Part shown: piece after piece, positions 41,997-49,899 of the stretch
How positions within the stretch are numbered: the first letter of the stretch is position 1
Layout: every line of letters starts with the position of its first letter
DNA from: an uncultured Acetobacteraceae bacterium
GTDB taxonomy: Bacteria; Pseudomonadota; Alphaproteobacteria; Acetobacterales; Acetobacteraceae
Reading direction: 5' to 3'
Assembly: GCA_903895595.1 (NCBI GenBank)
Contig: CAITUP010000008.1
Location: 1-50,976 of the forward strand
DNA length: 50,976 bases
Notes under the pieces: generated by a model
The model's database searches: none
Seen by the model: only the letters and a program-made list of their open reading frames with translations
Told to the model about the DNA's origin: nothing
Position numbers and translations under genes: made by a program

Positions 41997-43271
41997 ATGT
42001 CTCGCACTCTGCTAAAAAATACACGGGTTTTCGACGGTTCCGGCACCGGTTTGTTTCCCGCCGACGTGCTGATCGATGACGATCGCATCCGCGCCGTCGC
42101 TCGGTCCTTGGGCCAGTTGGAAGCGCCGGGGGCGGAGGTGGTCGATGCCAAGGGCATGACGCTGATGCCGGGCATGGTGGAAGGCCACGCCCACATCACC
42201 TTCATCAACGGCGCGCGGTCCACCGATCTGGGCGACACCCCGCCCGAAGAACACACTTTGATCGCTGCCCGTAACGCTCGGCTGTTGCTGGATCACGGGT
42301 TTACCAGCGCCTACAGCGCGGCGTCCGCGAAATTGCGGATCGATGTGGTTATTCGGAACGCTATCGAGGCAGGCGATCTGCCGGGGCCTCGGCTGCGCGC
42401 CTGCGGACCGGAAATTACCGTGACCGGCGGATTGGGGGACGAACGGCAGGCGCACCAGTTCCGCGACAGTTTCGCCATCGTCGCGGACGGGCCGGTCGAA
42501 GTGACGAAGCTCGCGCGTCTGTGCGTGCGGGAAGGTGTGGACAGCATCAAGCTGAATATTTCCGGCGACGATCATACGCGTACCGGATCGTTGCCGCGCA
42601 CGGTCATGAGCGATGAGGAAATCCGTGCCGGCGTCACGGTCGCGCGCGATTTCCACCGCATGGTCAACGCGCACTGCCGAGCGGCGGAGAGCGTGAAGCG
42701 GGCGGTCAGGGGCGGGGTGGACGTGATTTATCATTGCGAACACGCCGACGAAGAAGCGCTGGATTTGCTGGAAGCGGCGAAGGATCGTGTGTTCGTTGGG
42801 CCGGCGATCGGGTTGTTGCACGCGGCGGTGCATGAGGCGCCGGAAGGAACGATCCATCGGGGCATTCGGCACGGTATCGAATTGGGTCTGGCGGCGGCAT
42901 CCCGCTGCTACCCCGAGATGAAAAAGCGCGGCATCCGCGTCGTGGTCGGCGGCGATTACGGGTTCGCTCGGACTCCGCAGGGTCAGAATGCGCGGGATAT
43001 CGAACATTTCGTCCGGCATTTGGGATATTCGCCGGCAGAGGCGCTGGTGTGTGCCACGCGGTATGGGGCGGAGCTGATGGGGCTGGGGTCCGAGGCCGGG
43101 CAGGTCCGGGAGGGATTTCTGGCGGATTTGCTGCTGGTGGATGGGGACCCGGTGGCGGATGTGCGTGTGCTGCAGGACCGGAGCCGGTTGTTGGGGATAT
43201 GGAAAGGTGGGGTTGTGCATAAGCTGGATCGGCCGGGGTTGGAGCGGTCGGAGGTTCGGGCGGCGGAGTAG
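41997..43271 (+). CDS. Amidohydrolase family protein (imidazolonepropionase-like)
   Basis: The 424-residue protein is a metal-dependent amidohydrolase: LLKNTRVFDGSGTGLFPADVLIDDDRI (small domain), LMPGMVEGHAHITF (HxH metal site at ~63-65), NAHCRAAESVKRAVRGGVDVIYHCEHAD (two further His), a late Asp in VVGGDYGFAR, and the closing GFLADLLLVDGDPVADV. It lacks a signal peptide, so it is cytosolic. Its substrate could be a cyclic amide or a dipeptide-like molecule. It is 13 bases downstream of the small membrane protein and is the last gene of the run that begins at 38605. Confidence 0.9.
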   Translation: MSRTLLKNTRVFDGSGTGLFPADVLIDDDRIRAVARSLGQLEAPGAEVVDAKGMTLMPGMVEGHAHITFINGARSTDLGDTPPEEHTLIAARNARLLLDHGFTSAYSAASAKLRIDVVIRNAIEAGDLPGPRLRACGPEITVTGGLGDERQAHQFRDSFAIVADGPVEVTKLARLCVREGVDSIKLNISGDDHTRTGSLPRTVMSDEEIRAGVTVARDFHRMVNAHCRAAESVKRAVRGGVDVIYHCEHADEEALDLLEAAKDRVFVGPAIGLLHAAVHEAPEGTIHRGIRHGIELGLAAASRCYPEMKKRGIRVVVGGDYGFARTPQGQNARDIEHFVRHLGYSPAEALVCATRYGAELMGLGSEAGQVREGFLADLLLVDGDPVADVRVLQDRSRLLGIWKGGVVHKLDRPGLERSEVRAAE

Positions 43272-43289
43272 GGCCCTATCCCGAACCAC

Positions 43290-43477
43290 TGCCGAAGATC
43301 GCTCCTGCCCTTGGTGGCCCCAAATCAGATTGTCGAGCAGGCGAGGGGTCAGGTTTGGAAACTCATGCGTGAGCTTGGCGCAGGCTTCGACCACAGCGGT
43401 CGCAGCGTGCGACGGTAGGGCATCGTCGCGCCCCACCGCGTTGGCCACGAAACGGCAAATTATGCGATCGGGTTTGA
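43290..43477 (-). pseudogene. Possible gene remnant, unrecognised
   Basis: The minus strand reads a protein-like stretch (CRFVANAVGRDDALPSHAA and TPRLLDNLIWGHQGQERSS) without a start, bounded on one side by the inverted-repeat element at 43478 and on the other by the amidohydrolase stop. It looks like the decayed end of a gene cut by the element. I do not recognise the family, and chance cannot be excluded. Confidence 0.25.
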
Positions 43478-43652
43478 CTAATACCAACCGAACCAACCAC
43501 TGACGCACCGGAATTCGCCACATCGTCATACTGACGAAGGTCAGCATCCACGATTTTCTTGGTAGCAGCTAGCAAGTCGTGGATGCCGACCTGCGTCGGC
43601 ATGACGATTTACCACACGCCGATGCGTCAATGGTTAGGTCCGCTGGTATAAG
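43478..43652. repeat. Long imperfect inverted-repeat element (MITE/REP-pair-like), ~175 bp
   Basis: The left arm (43478-43554) aligns with the reverse complement of the right arm (43576-43652) over about 77 bases. Matching blocks include AATACCA/TGGTAT at the ends, TGACGCA/TGCGTCA, ATCGTCAT/ATGACGAT and GCATCCACGA/TCGTGGATGC near the centre, with scattered mismatches. The central loop is about 21 bases. The right-arm sequence (CGTCGGCATGAC ... GGTATAAGG) recurs in the insert at 20164-20222. The structure is that of a small non-autonomous element or a pair of REP units; there is no coding capacity. Confidence 0.75.
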
Positions 43653-43671
43653 GACCCGTCGCCCGCAAGCA

Positions 43672-44055
43672 TCATAAAATATCGAAATGAGATCCCGGAG
43701 CGTTGTCCCGGTATGTCTCCGATCGCCCGCTCCGCACGTAGCGCGCACGTTGCATCGCGAATGTCCGCGAAATCGTCCACTCCGGCGTTTGCGAAGCGCA
43801 CCATGCGTCTACGGCCTTCTGGGTATTTCGGTAGCGCACGCCGATGGAGAATACCGCATCTATCACGCATAGCGGTAACGAATGATATTCGTATTCCTTA
43901 CCCAAACGCGCGGCTGCGAGATTGGGAATATTTCTACGGACTGCCTCGGCGACCATAGCGCCAAAGCCGTGCGTTTTCAGTGAACCACCGTCGGGTTGTA
44001 TGTACGAACCAGTCGACTCCAACCATCCTTCCGGGATCTCATCGCCGGGCAACAC
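43672..44055 (-). CDS. Hypothetical protein, possibly chimeric or truncated
   Basis: This 127-residue frame contains LGKEYEYHSLPLCVIDAVFSIGVRY at ~52-76, a block that I associate with a conserved hypothetical protein family whose members start near that point. The first ~45 residues (PEGWLESTGSYIQPDGGSLKTHGFG...) seem to belong to something else. The start lies 8 bases after the Phd-type antitoxin stop, in the place of a toxin gene, but it does not resemble PIN, Doc or RelE toxins. It may be a hybrid of two remnants. Base composition is lower in GC than the flanking metabolic genes. Confidence 0.4.
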   Translation of the reverse strand: MLPGDEIPEGWLESTGSYIQPDGGSLKTHGFGAMVAEAVRRNIPNLAAARLGKEYEYHSLPLCVIDAVFSIGVRYRNTQKAVDAWCASQTPEWTISRTFAMQRARYVRSGRSETYRDNAPGSHFDIL

Positions 44056-44063
44056 TTCATACG

Positions 44064-44282
44064 TTATCCCCGCTTACGCCAAAATTTCCGCCATCCGATC
44101 TGGCTCGGCTCCAAGATACACCGCATCGTACCGTCTGATCGTGGTGTCGTACGACGCTCCAACGGAACCAAACGCGCTATCGGGCAGCCGCTTTTCGCGA
44201 TGACGATTTCCTCGCTGGCAGCCGCGCGGTCGAGAAGCGACGACAAGTTCGTCGTTGCGTCAAACAGATTGACGGTGTTCAT
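44064..44282 (-). CDS. Phd/YefM-type antitoxin (prevent-host-death family)
   Basis: The 72-residue protein begins MNTVNLFDATTNLSSLLDRAAASEEIVIAKSGCPIARLVPLE, the canonical DNA-binding half of Phd/YefM antitoxins. The C-terminal part after residue 45 (toxin-wrapping region) does not look like a normal antitoxin tail, with RCILEPSQIGWRKFWRKRG at its end, so the gene may be frameshifted or fused to foreign sequence. No recognisable toxin follows. It is likely an orphan or dead antitoxin. Confidence 0.7.
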   Translation of the reverse strand: MNTVNLFDATTNLSSLLDRAAASEEIVIAKSGCPIARLVPLERRTTPRSDGTMRCILEPSQIGWRKFWRKRG

Positions 44283-44364
44283 ACTCGCACCTAACCAAAT
44301 CCAGCGAAGTCATGCGCGTCTGGATTCCGCGCGTCAAGAAAAACCGCGGGTCGGTGCCGTTGGC

Positions 44365-44387
44365 GATCCACGGGTCAAACCCGTGGA
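44365..44387. repeat. Perfect hairpin repeat (REP-like)
   Basis: ATCCACGGG (44365-44373) and CCCGTGGAT (44379-44387) are perfect arms around TCAAA. The unit lies in the gene-free interval 44283-44438, between the antitoxin gene and the end of the PfkB kinase gene. Sequence type (ATCCACGGGTxAAxCCCGTGGATG) is that of a REP-like intergenic palindrome. It is unlike the units at 1972 and 43522. Confidence 0.7.
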
Positions 44388-44438
44388 TGCCGAAAGTGAT
44401 GGCGATGGCCGCGTCCTAATGCGCGACCCCACGCAACC

Positions 44439-45413
44439 TCACCCCACCAGCTTCCGCATAGCCCGCAAATCCGCCTCCGGCCGAGCGCCGTAGTGCCCAA
44501 TAACTTCCGCCGCCGCCAAACTCCCCAACCGACCGCAGGCCGGCAGAGCCAACCCCGCCGTCAACGCCGTCAGGAACCCAGCCGCGTACGCATCGCCGGC
44601 CCCGGTCGTATCCACAATCCGTGCATATTCCGGCGCCACAACCACCGTCTCGCCCCCGCGAAGCACAACGCTCCCGCCTTCGCCCCGTGTCAGCGCCGCC
44701 AGCCCCACGTCGCGCCGAGCATGTTCGGCCGCTGCCTCCCAGGTGTTTTCCTCGTACAGCGCGGTGATCTCGGTTTCATTGGCGAACAGAATATCCACAT
44801 GCCCCGCCACCAGATCGCGGAACGCCGCGCGATGCCGGTGCACGCAGAACGCGTCTGACAGCGACAGCGCCACCTGCTTCCCGGCCGCATGCGCGGCGGC
44901 GGCGGCCTTACGGAACGCGGCCTGGGCCTCGGGGGGATCGAACAGATACCCCTCCAGATAGGTCACGGCGGCGGAGGCGACCAGTGTCGCGTCCACATCC
45001 GCCTCGCCCAACGTCACGCACGCGCCGAGGAACGTGTTCATCGTCCGCTGCCCGTCCGGCGTCACCAGGATCAGGCAGCGCGCGGTCGGCGCTCCCCCAA
45101 TCAGCGGCGACGATGGGAAATCGACGCCGGCCGCCTTGATATCGTGCCGGAACACCCCGCCCAGCTGATCGTCCGCGACCTTGCCGATATAGGCGACTCG
45201 CGCCCCCAGCCCGGCCGCGACGGCGCAGGTATTGGCGGCCGACCCGCCGCTGCTCTCCACACCCGGCGGCATCGCCGCGTACACGGCCTCCGCCCGTTCG
45301 GCGTCCACCAGAATCATCGCGCCTTTGTGCATGTCGTGGCGCGACAGAAACCCGTCGTCCGCCCGCGCGACGACGTCGACGATGGCGTTCCCGATGCCCA
45401 GAATATCGATCAT
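44439..45413 (-). CDS. PfkB-family carbohydrate kinase (adenosine kinase-like)
   Basis: This 324-residue protein fits the ribokinase/adenosine-kinase family: ILGIGNAIVDVVARADDGFL at the N-terminus, SSGGSAANTCAVAAGLGARVAYIGKVADDQLG (PfkB signature 1 region), ILFANETEITALY, and VDTTGAGDAYAAGFL (signature 2 with the catalytic Asp and anion hole). The N-terminus resembles the bacterial adenosine kinases common in alphaproteobacteria. It phosphorylates a sugar or nucleoside with ATP. It starts two bases after the stop of the enolase-superfamily gene, so a shared sugar-acid pathway is possible. Confidence 0.88.
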   Translation of the reverse strand: MIDILGIGNAIVDVVARADDGFLSRHDMHKGAMILVDAERAEAVYAAMPPGVESSGGSAANTCAVAAGLGARVAYIGKVADDQLGGVFRHDIKAAGVDFPSSPLIGGAPTARCLILVTPDGQRTMNTFLGACVTLGEADVDATLVASAAVTYLEGYLFDPPEAQAAFRKAAAAAHAAGKQVALSLSDAFCVHRHRAAFRDLVAGHVDILFANETEITALYEENTWEAAAEHARRDVGLAALTRGEGGSVVLRGGETVVVAPEYARIVDTTGAGDAYAAGFLTALTAGLALPACGRLGSLAAAEVIGHYGARPEADLRAMRKLVG

Positions 45414-45415
45414 GC

Positions 45416-46594
45416 TTAGCGCCCCTTCACCGGGTGCGCGCGCACCGCTGCTTCGTTCACGTCCACACCCCAGCCCGGTCCCTTTGGCACGATCAGCATT
45501 CCATCTTCGATGACGGGCGCGTTTATGAACAGTTCGTCGCGCCATGCAACGCTGTCGATGTCGATTTCCATCACCCGCATGTTCGGCACCACGGCGCAGA
45601 AATGCGCGCTGACGGACGAGCACAAATGCCCGTAGTAGTTATGCGGGGCAACGTTGACCTCGTACGCTTCGGCCATGGAGGCGATCTTCAGGGATTCCAA
45701 AAACCCGTTCCAGATCACGTCGATGATCGCCACGTCGGCGGCGTAGGCATCCAGGAACGGCCGGAACGCCCGCCGCCCGGTGACGGACTCCAGCGACGCG
45801 ATCGGGCAGGGCGCGCGCGAGCGGATCAGCGCCAACGCCTGAGGATCCCAGTTGTCGATCTCCAGCCATGTCAGGTCGTAGGGTTCGACCGCCTTCGCAA
45901 CCAGCAGATTCCCCTCGGTCTTGAAGTGGTAGTTGATGTCGAGGTGAATCCCCATGTCCGGCCCGGCGCCATCCCGGAACGCCCCCAGCGTATCCCGCAC
46001 CGCCTGCAACGTCTTTCGGTCCGCGTTCAGCTCGGGGTGGCCCGGAGTCCGCCCGAAACCCGGTCCGAACCCCACCAGCTTTTCGCCGTCGAACGGCAGG
46101 ATATTGGTCTTCAGCGCCTTGAAGCCGCGCCGCTTTACCTCCGCCCCCAGAGCCGCCACGTCGTCGTAAGTGCGCAGCGGCGGTTCCCCCACGGCCTCGG
46201 CGTTGCGCACGCGGTAGGTGCCGCAATGGGACCAGTAGACGGGGATCCGCTCCCGCACCGGGCCGCCGAACAGCTCGTAGACGGGGACGCCGAGCGCCTT
46301 GCCCTTGATGTCGAGCAGGGCGTTCTCGATGGCGGCGATGGCGCGCTGGTTCACGCCGTTGGGCGCCTGGACCTGCCGGACGTACAGGAGGGAGTCGATC
46401 TGCTGGATGGGGCGAGGGTCCATCCCGATCAGCCCCTCCGCCATGCCGTGAATCACGGACGATAGGCCCTTGCTGCCATCGGCCTCGGTGTATTCGGACC
46501 AGCCCACCAGCCCGTCGTCGGTGGTGACCTTCAGGAAGGAGAAGGTGCGCCAGCCGGCGTCGCAGTGCAGGTCCTCGAACTTGGCGATTTTCAT
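45416..46594 (-). CDS. Enolase-superfamily enzyme (mandelate racemase/muconate lactonizing type)
   Basis: This 392-residue protein has an N-terminal capping domain (FSFLKVTTDDGLVGWSEYTE) and a barrel domain with metal ligands Asp in GIHLDINYHF, Glu in LTWLEIDNW and Glu in IASLESVTGR, plus the catalytic-type His in VAPHNYYGHL. The residue after the first barrel strand reads ALKTNI (Lys-x-Asn), not the classic KxK, so the reaction is more likely dehydration or epimerisation of an acid sugar than mandelate racemisation. ATG 46594 gives the family start (MKIAKFEDLH). It lies upstream of the PfkB kinase gene on the same strand. Confidence 0.88.
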   Translation of the reverse strand: MKIAKFEDLHCDAGWRTFSFLKVTTDDGLVGWSEYTEADGSKGLSSVIHGMAEGLIGMDPRPIQQIDSLLYVRQVQAPNGVNQRAIAAIENALLDIKGKALGVPVYELFGGPVRERIPVYWSHCGTYRVRNAEAVGEPPLRTYDDVAALGAEVKRRGFKALKTNILPFDGEKLVGFGPGFGRTPGHPELNADRKTLQAVRDTLGAFRDGAGPDMGIHLDINYHFKTEGNLLVAKAVEPYDLTWLEIDNWDPQALALIRSRAPCPIASLESVTGRRAFRPFLDAYAADVAIIDVIWNGFLESLKIASMAEAYEVNVAPHNYYGHLCSSVSAHFCAVVPNMRVMEIDIDSVAWRDELFINAPVIEDGMLIVPKGPGWGVDVNEAAVRAHPVKGR

Positions 46595-46664
46595 GGCGGT
46601 TTCCTCGGGGAGTTTCGTTGGTCTGGCCATCAGGCTAGCGTCGTTTGCGTATGGAGGCCACCGC

Positions 46665-47408
46665 ATGACCACTCCCCCCAAAGTCGCTGTCATCGTCGGC
46701 GCCGGCGATGCCATTGGGTCCGCCGCCGCCCGCCGCTTCGCGCGCGGTGGCTATACGGTGTGCCTCGTCCGCCGCTCCCTGGAAAAAGCCGCCCCGCATG
46801 TCGCCGCGATTCAGGCCGAGGGCGGCCAAGCCCACGCCTTCAGCACCGACGCCCGCGACGAAGCCGCCATGACCGCGCTGTTCGAAACCATCGAGCGCGA
46901 CATCGGCCCGATCGAACTCTGCCTGTTCAATGCGGGCGCCAATACCCAGATGGGCGCGCTGGAGACCTCCGGCACGTTGTTCGAGCGTGTTTGGCGGCTG
47001 GCCTGCTTCGCCGGCTTCCTCACCGGCCGCGAAGCCGCGCGCCACATGCTGTCGCGCGGCCGAGGCACGATCCTGTTCACCGGCGCCACCGCCAGCCTGC
47101 GCGGCGGCGCCGGTTTCGCCGCCTTCGCCGCCGCCAAAGCAGGGTTGCGCGCGGTTGCCCAAAGCCTTGCCCGCGAGTTCGGCCCGCAAGGCATCCATGT
47201 CGCCCACCTCATCATCGACGGCGGCGTCGACAGCCCAGCCATTCACGCTCGGCGATTGGCCCGTTTCGGTCCCGACGCCCCGCCGCCGGAACCCGGCAGC
47301 CTGATGGCGCTGGATACGGTGGCGGAGGCTTACTGGACGTTGCATACGCAACCCCGCGACGGGTGGACGCATGAGATGGATATTCGGCCTTCGGTAGAAC
47401 GGTGGTGA
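46665..47408 (+). CDS. SDR-family protein lacking the catalytic Tyr
   Basis: The 247-residue protein has a Rossmann cofactor loop (VIVGAGDAIGSAAARRFARGG) and FNAGANTQ, as in classical SDRs. At the active site it reads FAAAK with Phe154 where Tyr is expected and Lys158 retained, in a GATASLRGGAGFAAFAAAKAGLRA context. It may be a non-catalytic or unusual SDR; proteins with this exact change occur in related bacteria by my recollection. The start is ATG 46665. It is divergent from the enolase gene and 8 bases upstream of the GST, suggesting an operon with GST and CaiB. Confidence 0.88.
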   Translation: MTTPPKVAVIVGAGDAIGSAAARRFARGGYTVCLVRRSLEKAAPHVAAIQAEGGQAHAFSTDARDEAAMTALFETIERDIGPIELCLFNAGANTQMGALETSGTLFERVWRLACFAGFLTGREAARHMLSRGRGTILFTGATASLRGGAGFAAFAAAKAGLRAVAQSLAREFGPQGIHVAHLIIDGGVDSPAIHARRLARFGPDAPPPEPGSLMALDTVAEAYWTLHTQPRDGWTHEMDIRPSVERW

Positions 47409-47416
47409 CACAACAC

Positions 47417-48067
47417 ATGCCCAACCTGACCCTATGGGGCGCCACGACCTCCCGCACGATCCGAGGCCACTGGGCCCTGCGGGAGCTCGGCCTGGACTAC
47501 CGGTGCGAACCGATCCTCTCACGGAACGGCGACACCCAGACCGCGCGCTACACGGCGCTCAACCCACGGCAGAAAATCCCAACCCTGGTCGATGACGGCT
47601 TCGTCATCACCGAAAGTGCCGCCATCGTCGCCTACCTGTCGGCCACCTACGGCACCGACGCCAACCGGCTGGTCCCCACCGACCCGCGCCAGCGCGCCCG
47701 CTACGACGAATGGGTGTCCTTCATCCTGACGGAACTGGATGCCACCAGCCTGTATGTGGTGCGCCGCCACCTCGGCCTGCCGCAGATTTACGGCGCCGCC
47801 CCCGTGGCGGTGGAGGCCGCCTTCGCCTACTTCCAGCGCCAGATCGCCACCGTCGCCGCCACGTTGGACGATGATCGACCCTGGCTGATGGGAGACCGCT
47901 TCACCGGCGCCGACATCCTGCTCGCGACCTGCCTGACCTGGGCCGCCCGTCTGGATCAGCCGCTCGCCCCCAGCCTGACCGCTTACATGCACCGCGCCAC
48001 CGCCCGCCCCGCGTACATCGCCGCCGAGGCCGCCAACCAACCCGCTTTCTGGAACCGCACCCCATGA
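47417..48067 (+). CDS. Glutathione S-transferase family protein
   Basis: This 216-residue GST has the N-terminal LTLWGATTSRTIRGHWALRELGLDY, the cis-Pro block NPRQKIPTLVDDGFVITESAAIVAYL and a helical C-terminal domain with LMGDRFTGADILLATCLTWA. The glutathione-site ES pair and the N-capping box are intact. Possible starts are ATG 47417 (chosen) or GTGs at 47402/47405. Its stop overlaps the CaiB start (ATGA), so it is translationally coupled to that gene. Confidence 0.9.
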   Translation: MPNLTLWGATTSRTIRGHWALRELGLDYRCEPILSRNGDTQTARYTALNPRQKIPTLVDDGFVITESAAIVAYLSATYGTDANRLVPTDPRQRARYDEWVSFILTELDATSLYVVRRHLGLPQIYGAAPVAVEAAFAYFQRQIATVAATLDDDRPWLMGDRFTGADILLATCLTWAARLDQPLAPSLTAYMHRATARPAYIAAEAANQPAFWNRTP

Positions 48068-49188
48068 CAACCGGCCCCTTGCGCGGCGTCAAAGTGCTCG
48101 ACCTCACCAGCGTCGTCTCCGGTCCGCACGCCGCGATGATCCTCGCCGACCAGGGCGCCGACGTGATCAAGGTCGAGGCGCCCGAGGGCGACATCATGCG
48201 CCGAGGCTCCATGACCCCCGGTTTCGTGTCGTCGAACCGCGGCAAGCGCTCCATCGTCCTGGACCTGAAGCAGCCGGACTCGCTGGCCGTGCTGCACCGC
48301 CTGATCGCCCGCGCCGACGTTCTCGTCCAGAACTTCCGGCCCGGCGTCGCCGACCGGCTGGGCTTCGGCGAAACGGCGGCCCGAGCGACCAACCCTGGCC
48401 TGATCTACGTGTCGATCAGCGGCGTCGGCGAAACCGGCCCTTATATCCGCAAGCGCGTCTACGATCCCGTCATCCAGGCGCTGTCCGGTCTGGCCGACAT
48501 CCAGCGCGACACCGAAACCGGCCGCCCGCGCATGGTTCGCACTTTGATCGCCGATAAAACCACCGCCCTCGCCGCCGCCCAGGCGATCTGTGCCGCCCTC
48601 TATAACAAGGCCGTCCGCAATCAGGGCCAGCACATCCGCCTGTCCATGCTGGACACCGTCGTCGCCTATCTCTGGCCCGAGGGCATGCAGGACCTGACCC
48701 TGGTGGACCGCAAGGACGCGGGTGCCCGCCCCGCCGCCGCCCCCGATCTGATCTTCCAAACCCGAGACGGCTACATCACCGCCGGCGCCTTGTCGGACGC
48801 CGAGTGGCGCGGCATGTGCACCGTCATCGGCCACCCCGAATGGATCGAGGACCCGCGTTTCCGCACCGGCGCCGGCCGCTCCGCCAACGCCGCCGAACGC
48901 CTGACTCTGGTGGGCGAGGTCCTGAAAACCGGCGACAGCGCCGATTGGCTGACCCGTCTCGACGCCGCCCAAGTCCCCTGCGCCCCCGTGCTGAGCCGCC
49001 AGGAACTCCTGTCCGACCCGCAGGTCGTCGCCAACGGGCTGATCGTGGCGTTCGATCAACCTGGCCTCGGCCGCGTCCGGCAGGCTCGCCCCGCCGCCCG
49101 CTTTTCCGGCACGCCGTCCCGCACGCCCGGCCCCGCCCCCGCGCTGGGCGAGCACACGGCGGCGATCCTGGCCGAACTGGGGCTGTAA
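48064..49188 (+). CDS. CaiB/BaiF-family CoA-transferase (class III)
   Basis: This 374-residue enzyme transfers CoA between carboxylic acids. It begins LRGVKVLDLTSVVSGPHAAMILADQGADVIKVE, then FVSSNRGKRSIVLDLK, VLVQNFRPGVADRLGFG and the active-site Asp segment RTLIADKTTALAAAQAICAAL. It ends PALGEHTAAILAELGL, a normal family end. The four-base overlap with the GST and the upstream SDR point to a three-gene catabolic operon, perhaps activating an acid substrate as CoA ester. Confidence 0.93.
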   Translation: MTTGPLRGVKVLDLTSVVSGPHAAMILADQGADVIKVEAPEGDIMRRGSMTPGFVSSNRGKRSIVLDLKQPDSLAVLHRLIARADVLVQNFRPGVADRLGFGETAARATNPGLIYVSISGVGETGPYIRKRVYDPVIQALSGLADIQRDTETGRPRMVRTLIADKTTALAAAQAICAALYNKAVRNQGQHIRLSMLDTVVAYLWPEGMQDLTLVDRKDAGARPAAAPDLIFQTRDGYITAGALSDAEWRGMCTVIGHPEWIEDPRFRTGAGRSANAAERLTLVGEVLKTGDSADWLTRLDAAQVPCAPVLSRQELLSDPQVVANGLIVAFDQPGLGRVRQARPAARFSGTPSRTPGPAPALGEHTAAILAELGL

Positions 49189-49191
49189 GCG

Positions 49192-49899
49192 GTGAACGCC
49201 GTCGTCGCGCCGATCGCACGCGCCGTCGGGCAGATCGGGGACCGGGTGTTCCTGACCGTGGTGGCACAGAGCCTCGGGCTGTCCGCTTTGGTGTTCTTCG
49301 CGCTGCATGCCGCCGCGATCGGGATCGTGCACGGCATGCTCGCCTGGCACGGCCCCCTCGCCTGGCTCGCCGATCTGCTCGGCTCCCTCGCCGCGTCGGC
49401 GTTGGCGCTGTGGCTGTTCCTGCCGCTGGCCGCGATCATCGCGTCCCTGTTCCTGAACCCGATCGCCGCGGCGGTGGAGGCGCGGTGGTACCCGCATCTC
49501 CCCCCGGCGGCAGGTGCGTCGGTCATGTCTCAAATCGGCGTCAGCCTGACGTTCGGCCTGCGGGTACTGGCGCTGAACATCCTGGCACTGCTGCTGGTCC
49601 TGCTGCTGCCGGGACCGGGTCTGCTGCTGGGCTGGGCCGTCGCGGCATACGGGCTGGGGCGCGGCCTGTTCCTCGCGGTGGCGATGCGCCGGATGACACG
49701 AACCGCCGCCGAACAGGTCTACGGCGCCGGCCGCTGGGCGATCCTGGCGCAAGGCGCGGCCATGGCGCTGAGTGGCACCGTCCCGCTGCTCAACCTGCTG
49801 ATCCCGGTGATCGGCACCGCCGCGATGGTGCATGTGCTGGACCGGACCGTTGCCGGAATGGGTCCGGATGCCGTGCGCCTGACCGCTCCGAACCGGTAA
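49192..49899 (+). CDS. EI24-domain (CysZ-like) membrane protein
   Basis: This 235-residue integral membrane protein shows the EI24/DUF540 pattern: an N-terminal amphipathic helix, four or more hydrophobic segments, a central LFLNPIAAAVEARWYPHLP, and LNLLIPVIGTAAMVHVLD near the C-terminus. The family includes sulfate transporter CysZ and etoposide-induced-protein homologues; in alphaproteobacteria its role is unclear. The start is GTG 49192, 3 bases after the CaiB stop. It overlaps the HGG-motif gene on the other strand at the 3' end. Confidence 0.85.
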   Translation: MNAVVAPIARAVGQIGDRVFLTVVAQSLGLSALVFFALHAAAIGIVHGMLAWHGPLAWLADLLGSLAASALALWLFLPLAAIIASLFLNPIAAAVEARWYPHLPPAAGASVMSQIGVSLTFGLRVLALNILALLLVLLLPGPGLLLGWAVAAYGLGRGLFLAVAMRRMTRTAAEQVYGAGRWAILAQGAAMALSGTVPLLNLLIPVIGTAAMVHVLDRTVAGMGPDAVRLTAPNR

